Shown: piece by piece, positions 16,201 to 24,825 of the stretch
Layout: every line of letters begins with the position of its first letter
How positions within the stretch are numbered: the stretch's first letter is position 1
From: Sulfurimonas sp.
Lineage (GTDB): Bacteria; Campylobacterota; Campylobacteria; Campylobacterales; Sulfurimonadaceae
NCBI RefSeq assembly: GCF_019429335.1
Contig: NZ_JAHYJB010000016.1
Coordinates: 1-33,784, forward strand
Direction of reading: 5' to 3'
DNA: 33,784 nt
Translations under genes and position numbers: made by a program
The notes under the pieces: generated by a model
Database searches by the model: none
Told to the model about the DNA's origin: nothing
The model's input: only the letters and a program-made list of their open reading frames with translations

Positions 16201-16919
16201 TCGTAAAGTTTATTCATCCCGATACACATAAACGCCTCATGATACTGCGCATCACCGGGGAACGTGTAGTGGGTGTCGTTTGTAGCTACGACCTTTATGC
16301 CAAGCTCGCTTGAGAGCTTTAAAACCTGCTCATCTATAAAGAGCTGATCACCTATGCCGTGGCGCATAAGCTCAAGGTAAAAATCATCACCGAATATCTC
16401 TTTATACTCTAGTGCGACAGCCTTTGCGCCCTCATATCCAAGTGCTCCGTTTTTTACATTACGCTCGTTTGCCGTGTTTAGGTGCCAGTTGACCTCGCCT
16501 TGAAGACATGCGCTTGTGCATATTAGCCCTTCGCTGTGCTCTCTGAGCTCATTTTTGTTTATACGAGGAAAGTAGTAGAACCCCTCTATAAACGCCTTTG
16601 AAGAGAGATACATAAGGTTTTCGTAACCTTTTTGATTTTTTGCAAAAAGACAGATGTGGAATCGCTGTTTCGTGCTCTTGTCATCAACAGCTTCACCGTT
16701 GTGAATGTAGCCCTCCATCCCGATTATCGGCTTTATTCCAGCCTCTTTCATCTGCTTGTAAAAATCTATAGCCCCGAACATGTTTCCATGGTCCGTCATG
16801 GCGACAGAACCCATGCCGAGCTTTTTAACCTGCGATACCAAATTTGTAAGTTTATTTGCACCGTCAAGAAGAGAATATTCGGTATGAAGATGTAAGTGGG
16901 TAAATGGTTGAGCGCTCAT
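13293..16919 (-). CDS. dnaE: DNA polymerase III alpha subunit
   Basis: This is the replicative polymerase catalytic subunit (1208 aa). Visible domains are an N-terminal PHP domain (HLHLHTEYSLLDG at 8-20, MTDHGNMFGA at 41-50), the polymerase core with GPGRGSAAGS at 402-411 and the two catalytic aspartates in PDIDMDF (D444 and D446), and a third catalytic aspartate in the DLIKFDFLGLKTLDVI segment. A helix-hairpin-helix region follows (FGLGAIKGVGEAAV), then an OB-fold (SYAIFIGKVEEITKK...GNIEVMLF). It is slightly longer than the E. coli enzyme. It is a lone cistron: a GGDEF-EAL gene with its own hairpin lies upstream and the defence island lies downstream. The island's TA promoter overlaps the dnaE stop codon, so the accessory genes abut the essential gene without disrupting it. 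Confidence 0.98.
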   Translation of the reverse strand: MSAQPFTHLHLHTEYSLLDGANKLTNLVSQVKKLGMGSVAMTDHGNMFGAIDFYKQMKEAGIKPIIGMEGYIHNGEAVDDKSTKQRFHICLFAKNQKGYENLMYLSSKAFIEGFYYFPRINKNELREHSEGLICTSACLQGEVNWHLNTANERNVKNGALGYEGAKAVALEYKEIFGDDFYLELMRHGIGDQLFIDEQVLKLSSELGIKVVATNDTHYTFPGDAQYHEAFMCIGMNKLYDDPKRMRHSVHEFYLKSPEQMARLFADIPEAITHTQEIVDKCNLELKLGDPIPPNFKFTREYAREDGLEIDYKDDEPLSSDATKEQKRAWKSAADKNDAEYFIYRCRLGLTERLKHVPEAKHEEYKERLEFEINVINSMKFPGYMLIVWDFVKVAKEMGIAVGPGRGSAAGSLVAYSLEITDIDPMKYDLLFERFLNPERVSMPDIDMDFMQARRGEVIDYVVEKYGRNQVAQIITFGSLLAKGVIRDVARVLDMPLSQADAMAKLVPDELGITLNGKKKGDEFIAGAFQKEPKLQELIQNDANAARVWEFAKKLEGLKRNSGIHAAGVVISNEELWKKTPIYKPSGEDVFVTQYSLNYLEDVDLIKFDFLGLKTLDVIDNAIKLIKFRYNKEVVWHEIDENDPKVYDVIRGGNTVGMFQIESSGMQDLNKRLKPDSFEDLIAVLALYRPGPMESGMLESFIERKHGREKIEYTFLSMEPILKNTYGVIVYQEQVMQIVQTVGGFSLGYSDIIRRSMGKKKDMSVYNDEFARGAQGQGLDYAEASKLFDLIEKFAGYGFNKSHSAAYAMITFQTAWLKTYYPNEFMAALLTSDKDNTDKVVRYIDETKRMGIELSPPDICDSQLEFSAITKDEREIVLFGLGAIKGVGEAAVLSILETRKEGGDFASLQDFVNRIEPSKVNKRVVESIIKAGGFDRFGFSRKALLDQIEKIVDTAKDASMARKNAVGSLFGDDSEITSVELKLVNSSEYELKEILEFEKETLGFYVSGHPLDEFREKIDELDYTLSSEIESVKDGSYAIFIGKVEEITKKTSKKGNQFGIVSLMDFHGNIEVMLFSDKLEELSQMNLNEPIAIKAKITHTDMFTRIGVSKLMTLKEAKKETQKTKKEVREVEPEPQEPINLAIRLDSDMRVLEDLYRVVRQNPGKRELKITIISKLQNVVIDSAIRVDGKLIAALEGNEEVDILSESLV

Positions 16920-16972
16920 CGTATATGCAACCCTTTTTAGCTTTTAATTTTATCTGATTTATAAGAGTTTGA

Positions 16973-16978
16973 ATTATA
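16973..16978 (-). promoter_or_regulatory. Candidate -10 element for dnaE
   Basis: A minus-strand TATAAT lies 54 bases before the dnaE ATG, in the 103-bp gap after the GGDEF-EAL gene. There is no clear -35 box. It is a motif match only. Confidence 0.35.
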
Positions 16979-17001
16979 GTATGAATGGCTTTAAGGTGAG
17001 G

Positions 17002-17032
17002 TAATAGCTAAATTTTTTAAATTTAGCTATTA
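17002..17032 (-). terminator. Perfect 14-bp hairpin at the end of the GGDEF-EAL gene
   Basis: TAATAGCTAAATTT and its exact reverse complement are separated by three T residues. The hairpin includes the stop codon of the GGDEF-EAL gene (17023-17025). It is AT-rich and has no long U tract beyond the stem, so it may act as a weak terminator or as protection of the mRNA end. Confidence 0.5.
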
Positions 17033-19584
17033 ATTGTAAAACTGTTTTGCGGTCTTCCTATATGAAAGCCTTGAAGGTAATCTACGCCCATCTCTCTTAG
17101 GGTTTTTACTATTTCTTCATCTTCTACATACTCTGCAACGGTTTTAACATTTAGCTCTTTGGCAAGCGTTAAGATACTGTGTACAAAAGCTTTGTCTTTT
17201 TTATCTTTATTAATATTTATAATAAACTCACCGTCAATTTTAAGGTAGTCAATCGGAAAATTTTTGATATAGTGAAACGAAGAAAATCCAGAACCAAAAT
17301 CATCTATGGCGAACTTATATCCTAGTATTTTTAGATTCATAACAAATTTTTCCAAAAGAGCGAAGTTTTTAACAGTTTCTCTCTCCGTTATTTCAAAAAC
17401 TATATTGTCTTTAGATATATCATATTGTTTTATAAGCTGTGTTATTGAATCTGCATAATTGCCTACTACAAGAGATTTTGGAGATAAATTTATAAATAAA
17501 ATTCCCTGATAGTTCTCTTCTTTTATCTTCATAAATGCATTCTCTATTACCATCAAATCCATACGATTGATGATACTCATGCTCTCTGCAACTTCTATAA
17601 ACTCATACGCTGAAACCACTTTACCGTCTACCTCAATTCTCATAAGAAGCTCATGTATCTCATTTTTACCGCTAGCCGTGGTTTGAATCGGCTGAAAATA
17701 TGGAACGATGCGATTGTTTGTTACGGCATCGACTAAAAGCTCAGATTTTGCCTTTTGCTCTTTTATGACCGAAACAATATCATCTCCAGATGGAACTCTA
17801 ATGCTGTTTTTGCCATCTTCTTTGGCTTTATACATCATTCCATCAGCTATTACAAAAAGCTCTTTTTGTGTTTTTGCATGTTCAGGATAGATGGATATTC
17901 CGATAGAGACGGTAACACCGGCATAACTTCCATCACTAGTTAATAGCTTAAAATCCTCTATTGACCTTGCTATATTATGAGCAACTGCAAGAGCACCCTC
18001 TAACCCACACTCAGGTAAAATCAAAGTAAACTCATCACCGCCGTATCTTGAGAGTATATCTTCGCTTCTTTTTGATTTTTCAAGAACTCTAGAAAACTCT
18101 TGTAGATACAAATCTCCAAAAGCATGCCCATATGTGTCATTAATAGGTTTAAAATTATCACAGTCTATAATTATAAGAGCAAATTCGTACCCATGAGCCT
18201 CTGCACGTTTTATCTCATACTGTAAAAAGTCGACAAATACACGTTGGTTAAATAGCCCGGTAAGCGGGTCATGTGCTGCATAGTACTCTAAATCGTTTGT
18301 ATATTTATTTATAGCTTTAACCGAACCGACAAGATTTGCCATAGTTGTTAAAATACTATCTATTACTATATGCTTAATAGGGTCAGTCACCATCTCCGAC
18401 TGCACACTAAGCCCTACTATTCCGCCTATTTTTGGAGTATCTAGAAATAGTGATTTTGTTCTGTGTGCAAAATTATCATAATCTTTTATATTTATACATG
18501 TATTGTAATCTGAAGTATTATGACGGATTGTGTAGTCTGTATATCCTAAAAAATGTTCATTATTTTTGACAGAGTCTCTTACATAAGCTTCAAAACTATT
18601 TTTTACCTCTTTTTCAGGCATACCATACCAAAATATATCAACTTCAAACTGGTCGTCACCAACTCTAAAAATTGTCATAAGCGTATAAGTCGGCATAACC
18701 TTATTTATATCTGCTAAAAGTTCACTTATGAAATCACGCCAATCTTGAACAACTTCTGAGGTTATAATAAATTTATCAAGCAATTGGACCTCAAACTCAA
18801 GTAAATCTTTATCAACTGCTATTGCTTTTAGTTTTTGGGCAAGCACATCGACATTTAACATAATCGCATTAATCTCTTCAAATCTTGTATCTATGTCGGT
18901 AGGGTCGAACTCCTTAAAGTCCTTCATAGAGTTGATAGATTGTACTTTTTTATCGAAAAGCTTAAGCGACTGTGTTATTCTTGATGTCGTGTATTTAGAG
19001 CTTATATAGGCAAAAAATATAAATAAAGGAAGAACGATTAAGAAAAAATAGACATAATCCAATAAAGTCTCTTTAATAACTTCAACAAAATTTTGCTCTA
19101 CATCTATCAAACCAAGCGTATCACCGACATTTACGTTTACATGGCAACTCAAACACTCTTGCCTTGCATTGAGCGGTAAAAGGTTTCTGACTTTGCCCAT
19201 ATCGCTAATGGTTACCTTTTTCCCGCTTGCCAAAACAGAATTTGCCAAATCATCTTTTGGATTTTCCTGCACCTCTCCAAAAAGCTCATTGATTTTATTT
19301 GCACGGTAGATATTTACAGAGTAGTGACTCTCTTCAAAATTATCTTTGAGTGAGTGCATAAAATCATTTAAGTCTTCTCTGCTCCACCCTTTTTTCATAA
19401 CTTGATACATTGATGAAAAAATTTGATTTGAGACGGTATTGGCATTTTTGATTGCATTTTCTCGTGCGAGCGTTGTATGAAGATAGGCTGTAAAAACTAA
19501 AACTACTATAAAAAGGGAAGATAAAAGAACGATGTTAATTGAAAATATAAAATTTTTTAGAGTTTTTGGCACTGTTTTTTCCAT
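17023..19584 (-). CDS. Membrane GGDEF-EAL c-di-GMP enzyme with a periplasmic heme c (CxxCH) sensor domain
   Basis: The 853-residue protein has TM1 at about 12-34, a periplasmic domain of about 140 residues with a heme c site CLSCH at 144-148, and TM2 at about 176-195. A HAMP-like linker and a GAF-like region (about 265-420) follow. The GGDEF domain has an intact YGGDEF at 514-519 and an inhibitory RxxD site (R506-D509). The C-terminal EAL domain has ELLMR in place of EALLR but retains FEITERE, IDDFGSGFSSF, DYLKID, VAEYVEDEE and YLQGFHIGRP. The periplasmic region resembles DUF3365/Tll0287-like heme sensors. Both a cyclase and a phosphodiesterase look possible. The likely job is to adjust c-di-GMP in response to a redox signal or gas sensed at the heme, which CcsBA would attach. 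The signal is inferred. Confidence 0.93.
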   Translation of the reverse strand: MEKTVPKTLKNFIFSINIVLLSSLFIVVLVFTAYLHTTLARENAIKNANTVSNQIFSSMYQVMKKGWSREDLNDFMHSLKDNFEESHYSVNIYRANKINELFGEVQENPKDDLANSVLASGKKVTISDMGKVRNLLPLNARQECLSCHVNVNVGDTLGLIDVEQNFVEVIKETLLDYVYFFLIVLPLFIFFAYISSKYTTSRITQSLKLFDKKVQSINSMKDFKEFDPTDIDTRFEEINAIMLNVDVLAQKLKAIAVDKDLLEFEVQLLDKFIITSEVVQDWRDFISELLADINKVMPTYTLMTIFRVGDDQFEVDIFWYGMPEKEVKNSFEAYVRDSVKNNEHFLGYTDYTIRHNTSDYNTCINIKDYDNFAHRTKSLFLDTPKIGGIVGLSVQSEMVTDPIKHIVIDSILTTMANLVGSVKAINKYTNDLEYYAAHDPLTGLFNQRVFVDFLQYEIKRAEAHGYEFALIIIDCDNFKPINDTYGHAFGDLYLQEFSRVLEKSKRSEDILSRYGGDEFTLILPECGLEGALAVAHNIARSIEDFKLLTSDGSYAGVTVSIGISIYPEHAKTQKELFVIADGMMYKAKEDGKNSIRVPSGDDIVSVIKEQKAKSELLVDAVTNNRIVPYFQPIQTTASGKNEIHELLMRIEVDGKVVSAYEFIEVAESMSIINRMDLMVIENAFMKIKEENYQGILFINLSPKSLVVGNYADSITQLIKQYDISKDNIVFEITERETVKNFALLEKFVMNLKILGYKFAIDDFGSGFSSFHYIKNFPIDYLKIDGEFIININKDKKDKAFVHSILTLAKELNVKTVAEYVEDEEIVKTLREMGVDYLQGFHIGRPQNSFTINS

Positions 19585-19691
19585 TAAAATATTTTTTTTA
19601 AAATGGCTAAATTATATCTGTAAATTATTTTCTTTAACTTAAATTTTATAAAAAAACTCTTTATTACAAAATAATAAGATGCAGGATGAAG

Positions 19692-19715
19692 TTGATACGA
19701 GGAACCTCGTATCAA
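19692..19715 (-). terminator. Hairpin downstream of efp
   Basis: The 11-bp arms TTGATACGAGG and CCTCGTATCAA are separated by only AA, so in practice about 9-10 pairs close a GAAC-type tetraloop. It lies seven bases after the efp stop. The stem is GC-richer than its surroundings, but no immediate U tract follows; AT-rich sequence begins about 20 bases on. It may be a terminator or an mRNA-stabilising structure. Confidence 0.5.
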
Positions 19716-19721
19716 GTGGGG

Positions 19722-20288
19722 TTATTTGACTTTTTCTAAATACTCGCAGTCAACTGTATTTACTCTGATTGTGTCACCCTCAAGTACATGGTAAGGAACT
19801 TGAACAACAGCACCTGTCTCAAGTGTAGCAGGCTTTTTGCTTCCGCTTGAAGTGTCACCTTTGAAGTTTGGAGGAGTATCAGTAATAACAAGTTCCATTA
19901 CTTCAGGAGCAGTTACAGAGATAGCTTTGCCTTTATAGAAGATAATATCAACATTTATACCATCTTTGAACCACTTTGAAGCATCATCACACTGCTCGTA
20001 GTTCAGACCCAACTGCTCGTACGTTTCATTATCCATAAACTGATACATTTCGCCATCATCATAAAGATACTGCATAGTTTTGTAAGTTATCTCAGGAACT
20101 TCAAATTTGTCGCCTGCATGAACTGTTTTGTCAACAACTTTGCCGTTTAAAAAACTCTTAACTTTCATACGAACAAATGCTGCGCCTTTACCCGGTTTAA
20201 CATGTTGAAATTCTACTACTCTGTATGGAACTTCGCCTATCACTAGACGAACACCTTTTTTAATATCACTCATGCCTACTGTTGCCAT
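19722..20288 (-). CDS. efp: Elongation factor P
   Basis: The 188-residue protein is EF-P, which rescues ribosomes stalled at proline runs. The KOW-like N-terminal domain carries HVKPGKGAAFVR with the tip lysine K34, the residue modified by EpmA-type enzymes in many bacteria. Two OB domains follow, with the conserved tail 'LETGAVVQVPYHVLEGDTIRVNT' pattern ending DCEYLEKV. The N terminus (MATVGMSDIKKG) is a few residues longer than in E. coli. The ribosome site AAGGTG precedes the ATG at 20288. It is divergent from tgt with 101 bp between the start codons. No lysine-modifying enzyme is in the window. Confidence 0.98.
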   Translation of the reverse strand: MATVGMSDIKKGVRLVIGEVPYRVVEFQHVKPGKGAAFVRMKVKSFLNGKVVDKTVHAGDKFEVPEITYKTMQYLYDDGEMYQFMDNETYEQLGLNYEQCDDASKWFKDGINVDIIFYKGKAISVTAPEVMELVITDTPPNFKGDTSSGSKKPATLETGAVVQVPYHVLEGDTIRVNTVDCEYLEKVK

Positions 20289-20290
20289 AA

Positions 20291-21520
<1,230 letters not shown>

Positions 21521-21534
21521 CATCCGCAATTTAT

Positions 21535-21885
21535 TTACATTTTTATCCCGAATTTTCCAAGAATTAATATCATCAAATAATAAGCAGTTATTGTAAGTAT
21601 TACTGAAATAACCATAGTCGGAAAAAAGCTCACTCCTTTTTTTATGAGTATTGGAAAGATTATAAACAGTGTCATTGACGGAGGAATCAACCAAATAATT
21701 TTGTTTGAAAATTCTACCGCTGCATTGCTGCTGTTAGTATCTAAGTACATCCAAGTCATAGCTAAAATTGAGACCAGCGGAACAGCCGCCAATAACGCAC
21801 CTGCAAGAGCGTTTCTCTTTGTTATTTCAGATATAAGCACGATTAAAAGCGTTGTGATAACGATTTTTGTAATATAGTAATACAC
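21535..21885 (-). CDS. DUF3147 family membrane protein
   Basis: The 116-residue protein has about four hydrophobic segments: YYYITKIVITTLLIVLIS, ALAGALLAAVPLVSILAM, IIWLIPPSMTLFIIFPILI and MVISVILTITAYYLMILIL. The pattern 'SEITKRNALAGALLAAVPL.S.LAM.W.Y.D' matches DUF3147, an inner-membrane family without known function. I place the start at GTG 21885 because AAGGAG sits six bases upstream; a longer reading from 21924 lacks this. It is the last gene of the islet and its stop lies 14 bp from the left repeat. DUF3147 genes recur beside metal-related genes in my recollection, which would fit, but a role is not shown. Confidence 0.75.
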   Translation of the reverse strand: MYYYITKIVITTLLIVLISEITKRNALAGALLAAVPLVSILAMTWMYLDTNSSNAAVEFSNKIIWLIPPSMTLFIIFPILIKKGVSFFPTMVISVILTITAYYLMILILGKFGIKM

Positions 21886-21929
21886 ATTTTCTCCTTGAAT
21901 CATGCCAGCCAAACAGGCTGACACTCTCT

Positions 21930-22286
21930 CTACTCGCCTGTAAAGTTGGCACCTGTCATTTCACCGTATTGATTCACAAATACATAGAGATTTTGCTGTT
22001 TTGGATTTGGCTCTTTTTGATTTTTAAAAGTAACTACCCATTCAGGCACTGATTGATAAGTTTGCTGTTTGATAGTTTCAATTGAAACACTCTCCCAGCT
22101 CTTATCAAGCTTTCCATCAAGCGTATAGTTTTTAACCGCTCTTATAGCAATCTCTTTGGCTTTTGCCTCACTGATTTTTGTCTTTGAGCTACCGTGGCTG
22201 TGGTCATGCCCTGGTCCAGCATACAATGGATTTACCCCGAATGTCAAAATGGCTGCAACAGCAACCTTTGTAATAATTTTTTTCAT
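21930..22286 (-). CDS. DUF6488-like secreted protein
   Basis: This 118-residue protein has a Sec signal peptide (MKKIITKVAVAAILTFGVNPLYA) followed at once by GPGHDHSHGSS, a likely metal-binding stretch at 24-34. The rest is a small domain with 'DKSWESV' and 'PEWVVTFKN....QQNLYVFVNQYGEMTGANFTG', like PepSY-type or DUF6488 proteins. It would be periplasmic. The start has GGAAC upstream. It lies 10 bp after the HupE gene on the same strand and is probably co-transcribed. A role as a metal carrier or chaperone for the permease is inferred from the His cluster and position. Confidence 0.75.
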   Translation of the reverse strand: MKKIITKVAVAAILTFGVNPLYAGPGHDHSHGSSKTKISEAKAKEIAIRAVKNYTLDGKLDKSWESVSIETIKQQTYQSVPEWVVTFKNQKEPNPKQQNLYVFVNQYGEMTGANFTGE

Positions 22287-22296
22287 TTTGTTCCTT

Positions 22297-23070
22297 TTAT
22301 AATGAACCGTGTCTATATTGTTTTGACTCTTGCGCCTTCATATCAAGATGAATGTGCGTGTGGGCGTCTTTGTTAAAGCCCAACTCCTCTTCGTTTGTAG
22401 TATGCAAATAGCCATGCAACTGCATAAGCAACAGCATAAAACCTGCAAACATAAGAAGATGGTTGACAACCTTGCTGTGCTGCATAAACGACTCTTTTTT
22501 GCGCCAAAGCATTAAAATAAAAAGCATTGGGATAAGGGCGATAATTTGTCCTAATTCAACACCGATATTGAATGAAATAATTCTCAACAACATATCTAGG
22601 CTCTCTTCACCAAGAGGAAGCTGTTGCAGACGCGTTGAGAGTCCAAAACCGTGGATAAGCCCAAATAGAAATACAACCCACAAGAGGTTTGGAGATTTGA
22701 CATGCAGGTAGTTTTGGAACCCTTTATTGTTATCAAATGCTTTATAGATAACGCTGATTGCTATTACGGCATCAATCAAATAGTAGTTAGCATTAACTCC
22801 CACGAAAGTTGCCAGAATCAACGTGACACTGTGTCCCAATGTAAAGATCGAGACAAATTTCACGATATCTTTGAGTGTGTTTAAGAAAAAAACCACACCG
22901 AACAAAAATAGCAGGTGGTCATACCCGCTAAGCATATGGGTAGCGCCAAGCCAAATATATTTGAGGTTTCCCCCATCAAGCATTGCCTGCTTATCTGTAG
23001 CTGAAATACCATGCGCGAAAGCCATGGTACTCAACAGAAGCAATGCGCCTAAAATTAAAAGCGTCTTCAT
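22297..23070 (-). CDS. HupE/UreJ-family membrane permease
   Basis: The 257-residue protein begins with a signal-like segment ending FAHG, then about six membrane spans. The signature 'GATHMLSGYDHLLFLFGVVFF' (in pieces: GATHMLSG at 42-49, YDHLLFL at 50-56) with H45, D51 and H52, and a second FGLIHGFGLS motif, define the HupE/UreJ family. Members are linked to nickel or cobalt import in hydrogenase and urease loci. A His-rich cytoplasmic or periplasmic tail (DAHTHIHLDMK) follows the last span. No hydrogenase or urease genes are in the window, so the metal is uncertain. The ribosome site is AAGGAAA. It is flanked by His-rich secreted proteins on both sides. Confidence 0.9.
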   Translation of the reverse strand: MKTLLILGALLLLSTMAFAHGISATDKQAMLDGGNLKYIWLGATHMLSGYDHLLFLFGVVFFLNTLKDIVKFVSIFTLGHSVTLILATFVGVNANYYLIDAVIAISVIYKAFDNNKGFQNYLHVKSPNLLWVVFLFGLIHGFGLSTRLQQLPLGEESLDMLLRIISFNIGVELGQIIALIPMLFILMLWRKKESFMQHSKVVNHLLMFAGFMLLLMQLHGYLHTTNEEELGFNKDAHTHIHLDMKAQESKQYRHGSL

Positions 23071-23136
23071 AGATTTCCTTCTGAAAAATTGTAAAAGTAA
23101 TAATAGAGTTCTCGCAAAACTTAAAACAGAAAAAAA

Positions 23137-23445
23137 TCAGACGATAGGAGGACGGAACAGCTCTTTAGATATGAAAGAGTGATATAGCAAAACAGACTCA
23201 AAGTTGTTTTCTTGCATATAACAGGATGGCTCCATTTGAGTAGCGTCTGCTATATAGAAATCAACAAGATTTACTTTATGATTATGGCTATGCGTATGTT
23301 TTAATCTATTATGAGCGTGCTGATGTTCATGGAGAGAGCAGAGTTTATTATGAAAATCATGTTTTGAAAAAATATCAGTTGTTGCGAAGAGGTTGGCACC
23401 GAAAATAGAAAGAATAATAAAACTGATAATAATATGTCGCTTCAT
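23137..23445 (-). CDS. Small His-rich secreted protein
   Basis: The 102-residue protein has a signal peptide (about 1-21, ending LFA). A histidine-dense stretch covers residues 29-56 (ten His, including HEHQHAH and HTHSHNH). Two cysteines (Cys36 and one near residue 75) could bond. The C-terminal third is not recognised. The pattern suggests periplasmic capture of Ni, Co or Zn ahead of the HupE permease. It is the first gene of the islet operon, with a strong ribosome site (AAGGAGGAG) and a promoter 30 bp upstream. No family name can be given. Confidence 0.7.
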   Translation of the reverse strand: MKRHIIISFIILSIFGANLFATTDIFSKHDFHNKLCSLHEHQHAHNRLKHTHSHNHKVNLVDFYIADATQMEPSCYMQENNFESVLLYHSFISKELFRPPIV

Positions 23446-23471
23446 TACTCCTCCTTCTTGGTTAAATTGTT

Positions 23472-23484
23472 GTGATTATATCAC
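23472..23484 (-). promoter_or_regulatory. Promoter with overlapping dyad operator for the metal islet
   Basis: GTGAT-TAT-ATCAC is a perfect 5-3-5 dyad. On the minus strand it contains an extended -10 (TGATATAAT, at 23483-23475) for the His-rich gene. A repressor binding here would block the promoter. The shape recalls Fur/Zur-type boxes, but the regulator is unknown. Confidence 0.5.
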
Positions 23485-23498
23485 TCAAATATTAATAC

Positions 23499-23515
23499 GC
23501 TAGAAGATAGCTTTT
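23499..23515. repeat. 17-bp direct repeat, right copy (islet boundary)
   Basis: This is identical to 21504-21520. It contains the last four codons and stop of the dihydroorotase-like gene. Confidence 0.9.
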
Positions 23516-24693
23516 ACTTCGCCGTAAAGCTCCTCACCGCAATAGAGTGATAGTTTTTCGTCCATCGTTACGCTCTTGCTTGGGTCAAACAGCATAAAAG
23601 AGGCTCTCTCTCCCACTTTTATAGCTCCACAGTTCTCTCCTATGACGTCTGATGGATTTTTAACACAAAGCTCCACAAGTCTGCTCATTGAAATCATACC
23701 GCTCTTTACAAGTTTCGTGTAGTAGAGACTCATAGCATTTTTGAGACCTTCACATCCATAAGCAGCATCATAAAAAGCAACCTCTTTGTTTAGTGGAGAG
23801 CTTGGCTGATGCAGAGTAGTTAAAATGTCTATCTGTCCGGCTTTGAGAGCATCTTGCAACAGCACAAGATCATCTTTTGAAGATAACGGCGGATTTAGCT
23901 TTGCCGTGGTGTTGAAGTTTTTACAAGCCTCATCGGAGTTTATTAGATGATGGATAGAGACCTCACATGTGACATCTATGCCATCCTGCTTTGCTTTGTT
24001 TATAAGATAGATTGAGCGCGGTGAAGCAATCGACTTAAAAAGTATTTTGATTTTAAAGTGTCTAGCTATCTCTATCATGCGGGAGACATGCAAAACTTCG
24101 CTCAAGTCAGGTATGCCCGCAAGCCCAAACTTGGAGCTAACATTGCCTTCTAACATCACGCCACTGCTTATTAGAGAGTTGTCTTCTGCTTTGCAAAAAA
24201 GTGTTACTCCGTACATCTGGCAATACTGAGCGATTTTAATAGCTACGTCATTTTTGGCGATTGTGCTCATATATGGCGCGATTGCGCCGCGTTTTAGTAA
24301 AATCGCAATATTACTGAGCGTTGAATCCTCTTTTAGAGTGTTTAGCATCAAATCAACTTTCGCACCGCTTAGATTATGAAGTCCGTTTTGGGCAAACTCC
24401 AACACTATTTCGTTATCTATTGCAGGTATGCTATCGGCATTTAAAACAATATGCCCTATTCCGCCTTTTAGTGCCTCACTTGAGACAGCTTTTATATTTT
24501 TTGCGTTTAGTACTGAGTCCTCTGCTCTTATATTTATATCTACCAAAAGCGGCAAAAGATATTGACCTTTTGCATCAATGATTTCGCCACCCTGCAAACC
24601 TGAACCAATCTCTGTTACTACGCCCTCTTTAATGCGGACATCAACCTCTCTCTCTCCGTCTATATCACACACCGTCGCATTTTTTATTACCAT
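23500..24693 (-). CDS. Catalytically degenerate dihydroorotase-like protein (PyrC'/PyrX type)
   Basis: The 397-residue protein has the amidohydrolase/dihydroorotase layout: an N-terminal beta domain (MVIKNATVCDIDG...GQYLLPLLVD), a TIM barrel, and a C-terminal strand set with 'VGERASFMLFDPS'. The metal site is lost. The expected D-x-H-x-H-x-R reads DINIR at 52-56, and the late catalytic 'TDHAP' reads TLHQP at 293-297. The HHL pair at 248-250 remains. Non-catalytic dihydroorotase-like subunits (PyrC'/PyrX) are known to scaffold aspartate carbamoyltransferase (PyrB), and that is the likely role. pyrB is not adjacent: the next gene upstream is a divergent kinase. The gene is intact, so it is a conserved pseudoenzyme, not decay. 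Confidence 0.85.
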   Translation of the reverse strand: MVIKNATVCDIDGEREVDVRIKEGVVTEIGSGLQGGEIIDAKGQYLLPLLVDINIRAEDSVLNAKNIKAVSSEALKGGIGHIVLNADSIPAIDNEIVLEFAQNGLHNLSGAKVDLMLNTLKEDSTLSNIAILLKRGAIAPYMSTIAKNDVAIKIAQYCQMYGVTLFCKAEDNSLISSGVMLEGNVSSKFGLAGIPDLSEVLHVSRMIEIARHFKIKILFKSIASPRSIYLINKAKQDGIDVTCEVSIHHLINSDEACKNFNTTAKLNPPLSSKDDLVLLQDALKAGQIDILTTLHQPSSPLNKEVAFYDAAYGCEGLKNAMSLYYTKLVKSGMISMSRLVELCVKNPSDVIGENCGAIKVGERASFMLFDPSKSVTMDEKLSLYCGEELYGEVKAIF

Positions 24694-24825
24694 CTCTTCA
24701 ACCTTTGAAGTATATTGATGAAATTATAATAGATTGTGGCTTATAAAATAGATTTCTCTTTTATGCTTTTAGTGAATTTTAGTTATACTATTTGCTAAAT
24801 TATTACAGCTTGCGAAAAAGGCGAT

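Larger units (their letters stand above)
21521..23515. other. Inserted four-gene islet bracketed by 17-bp direct repeats
   Basis: The segment holds the DUF3147, DUF6488, HupE/UreJ and His-rich genes, all on the minus strand with one promoter at the right end. It ends with the right copy of the repeat. Removing it rejoins tgt and the dihydroorotase-like gene as convergent genes sharing a CTAG stop overlap. No transposase or integrase is present inside. Confidence 0.7.
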
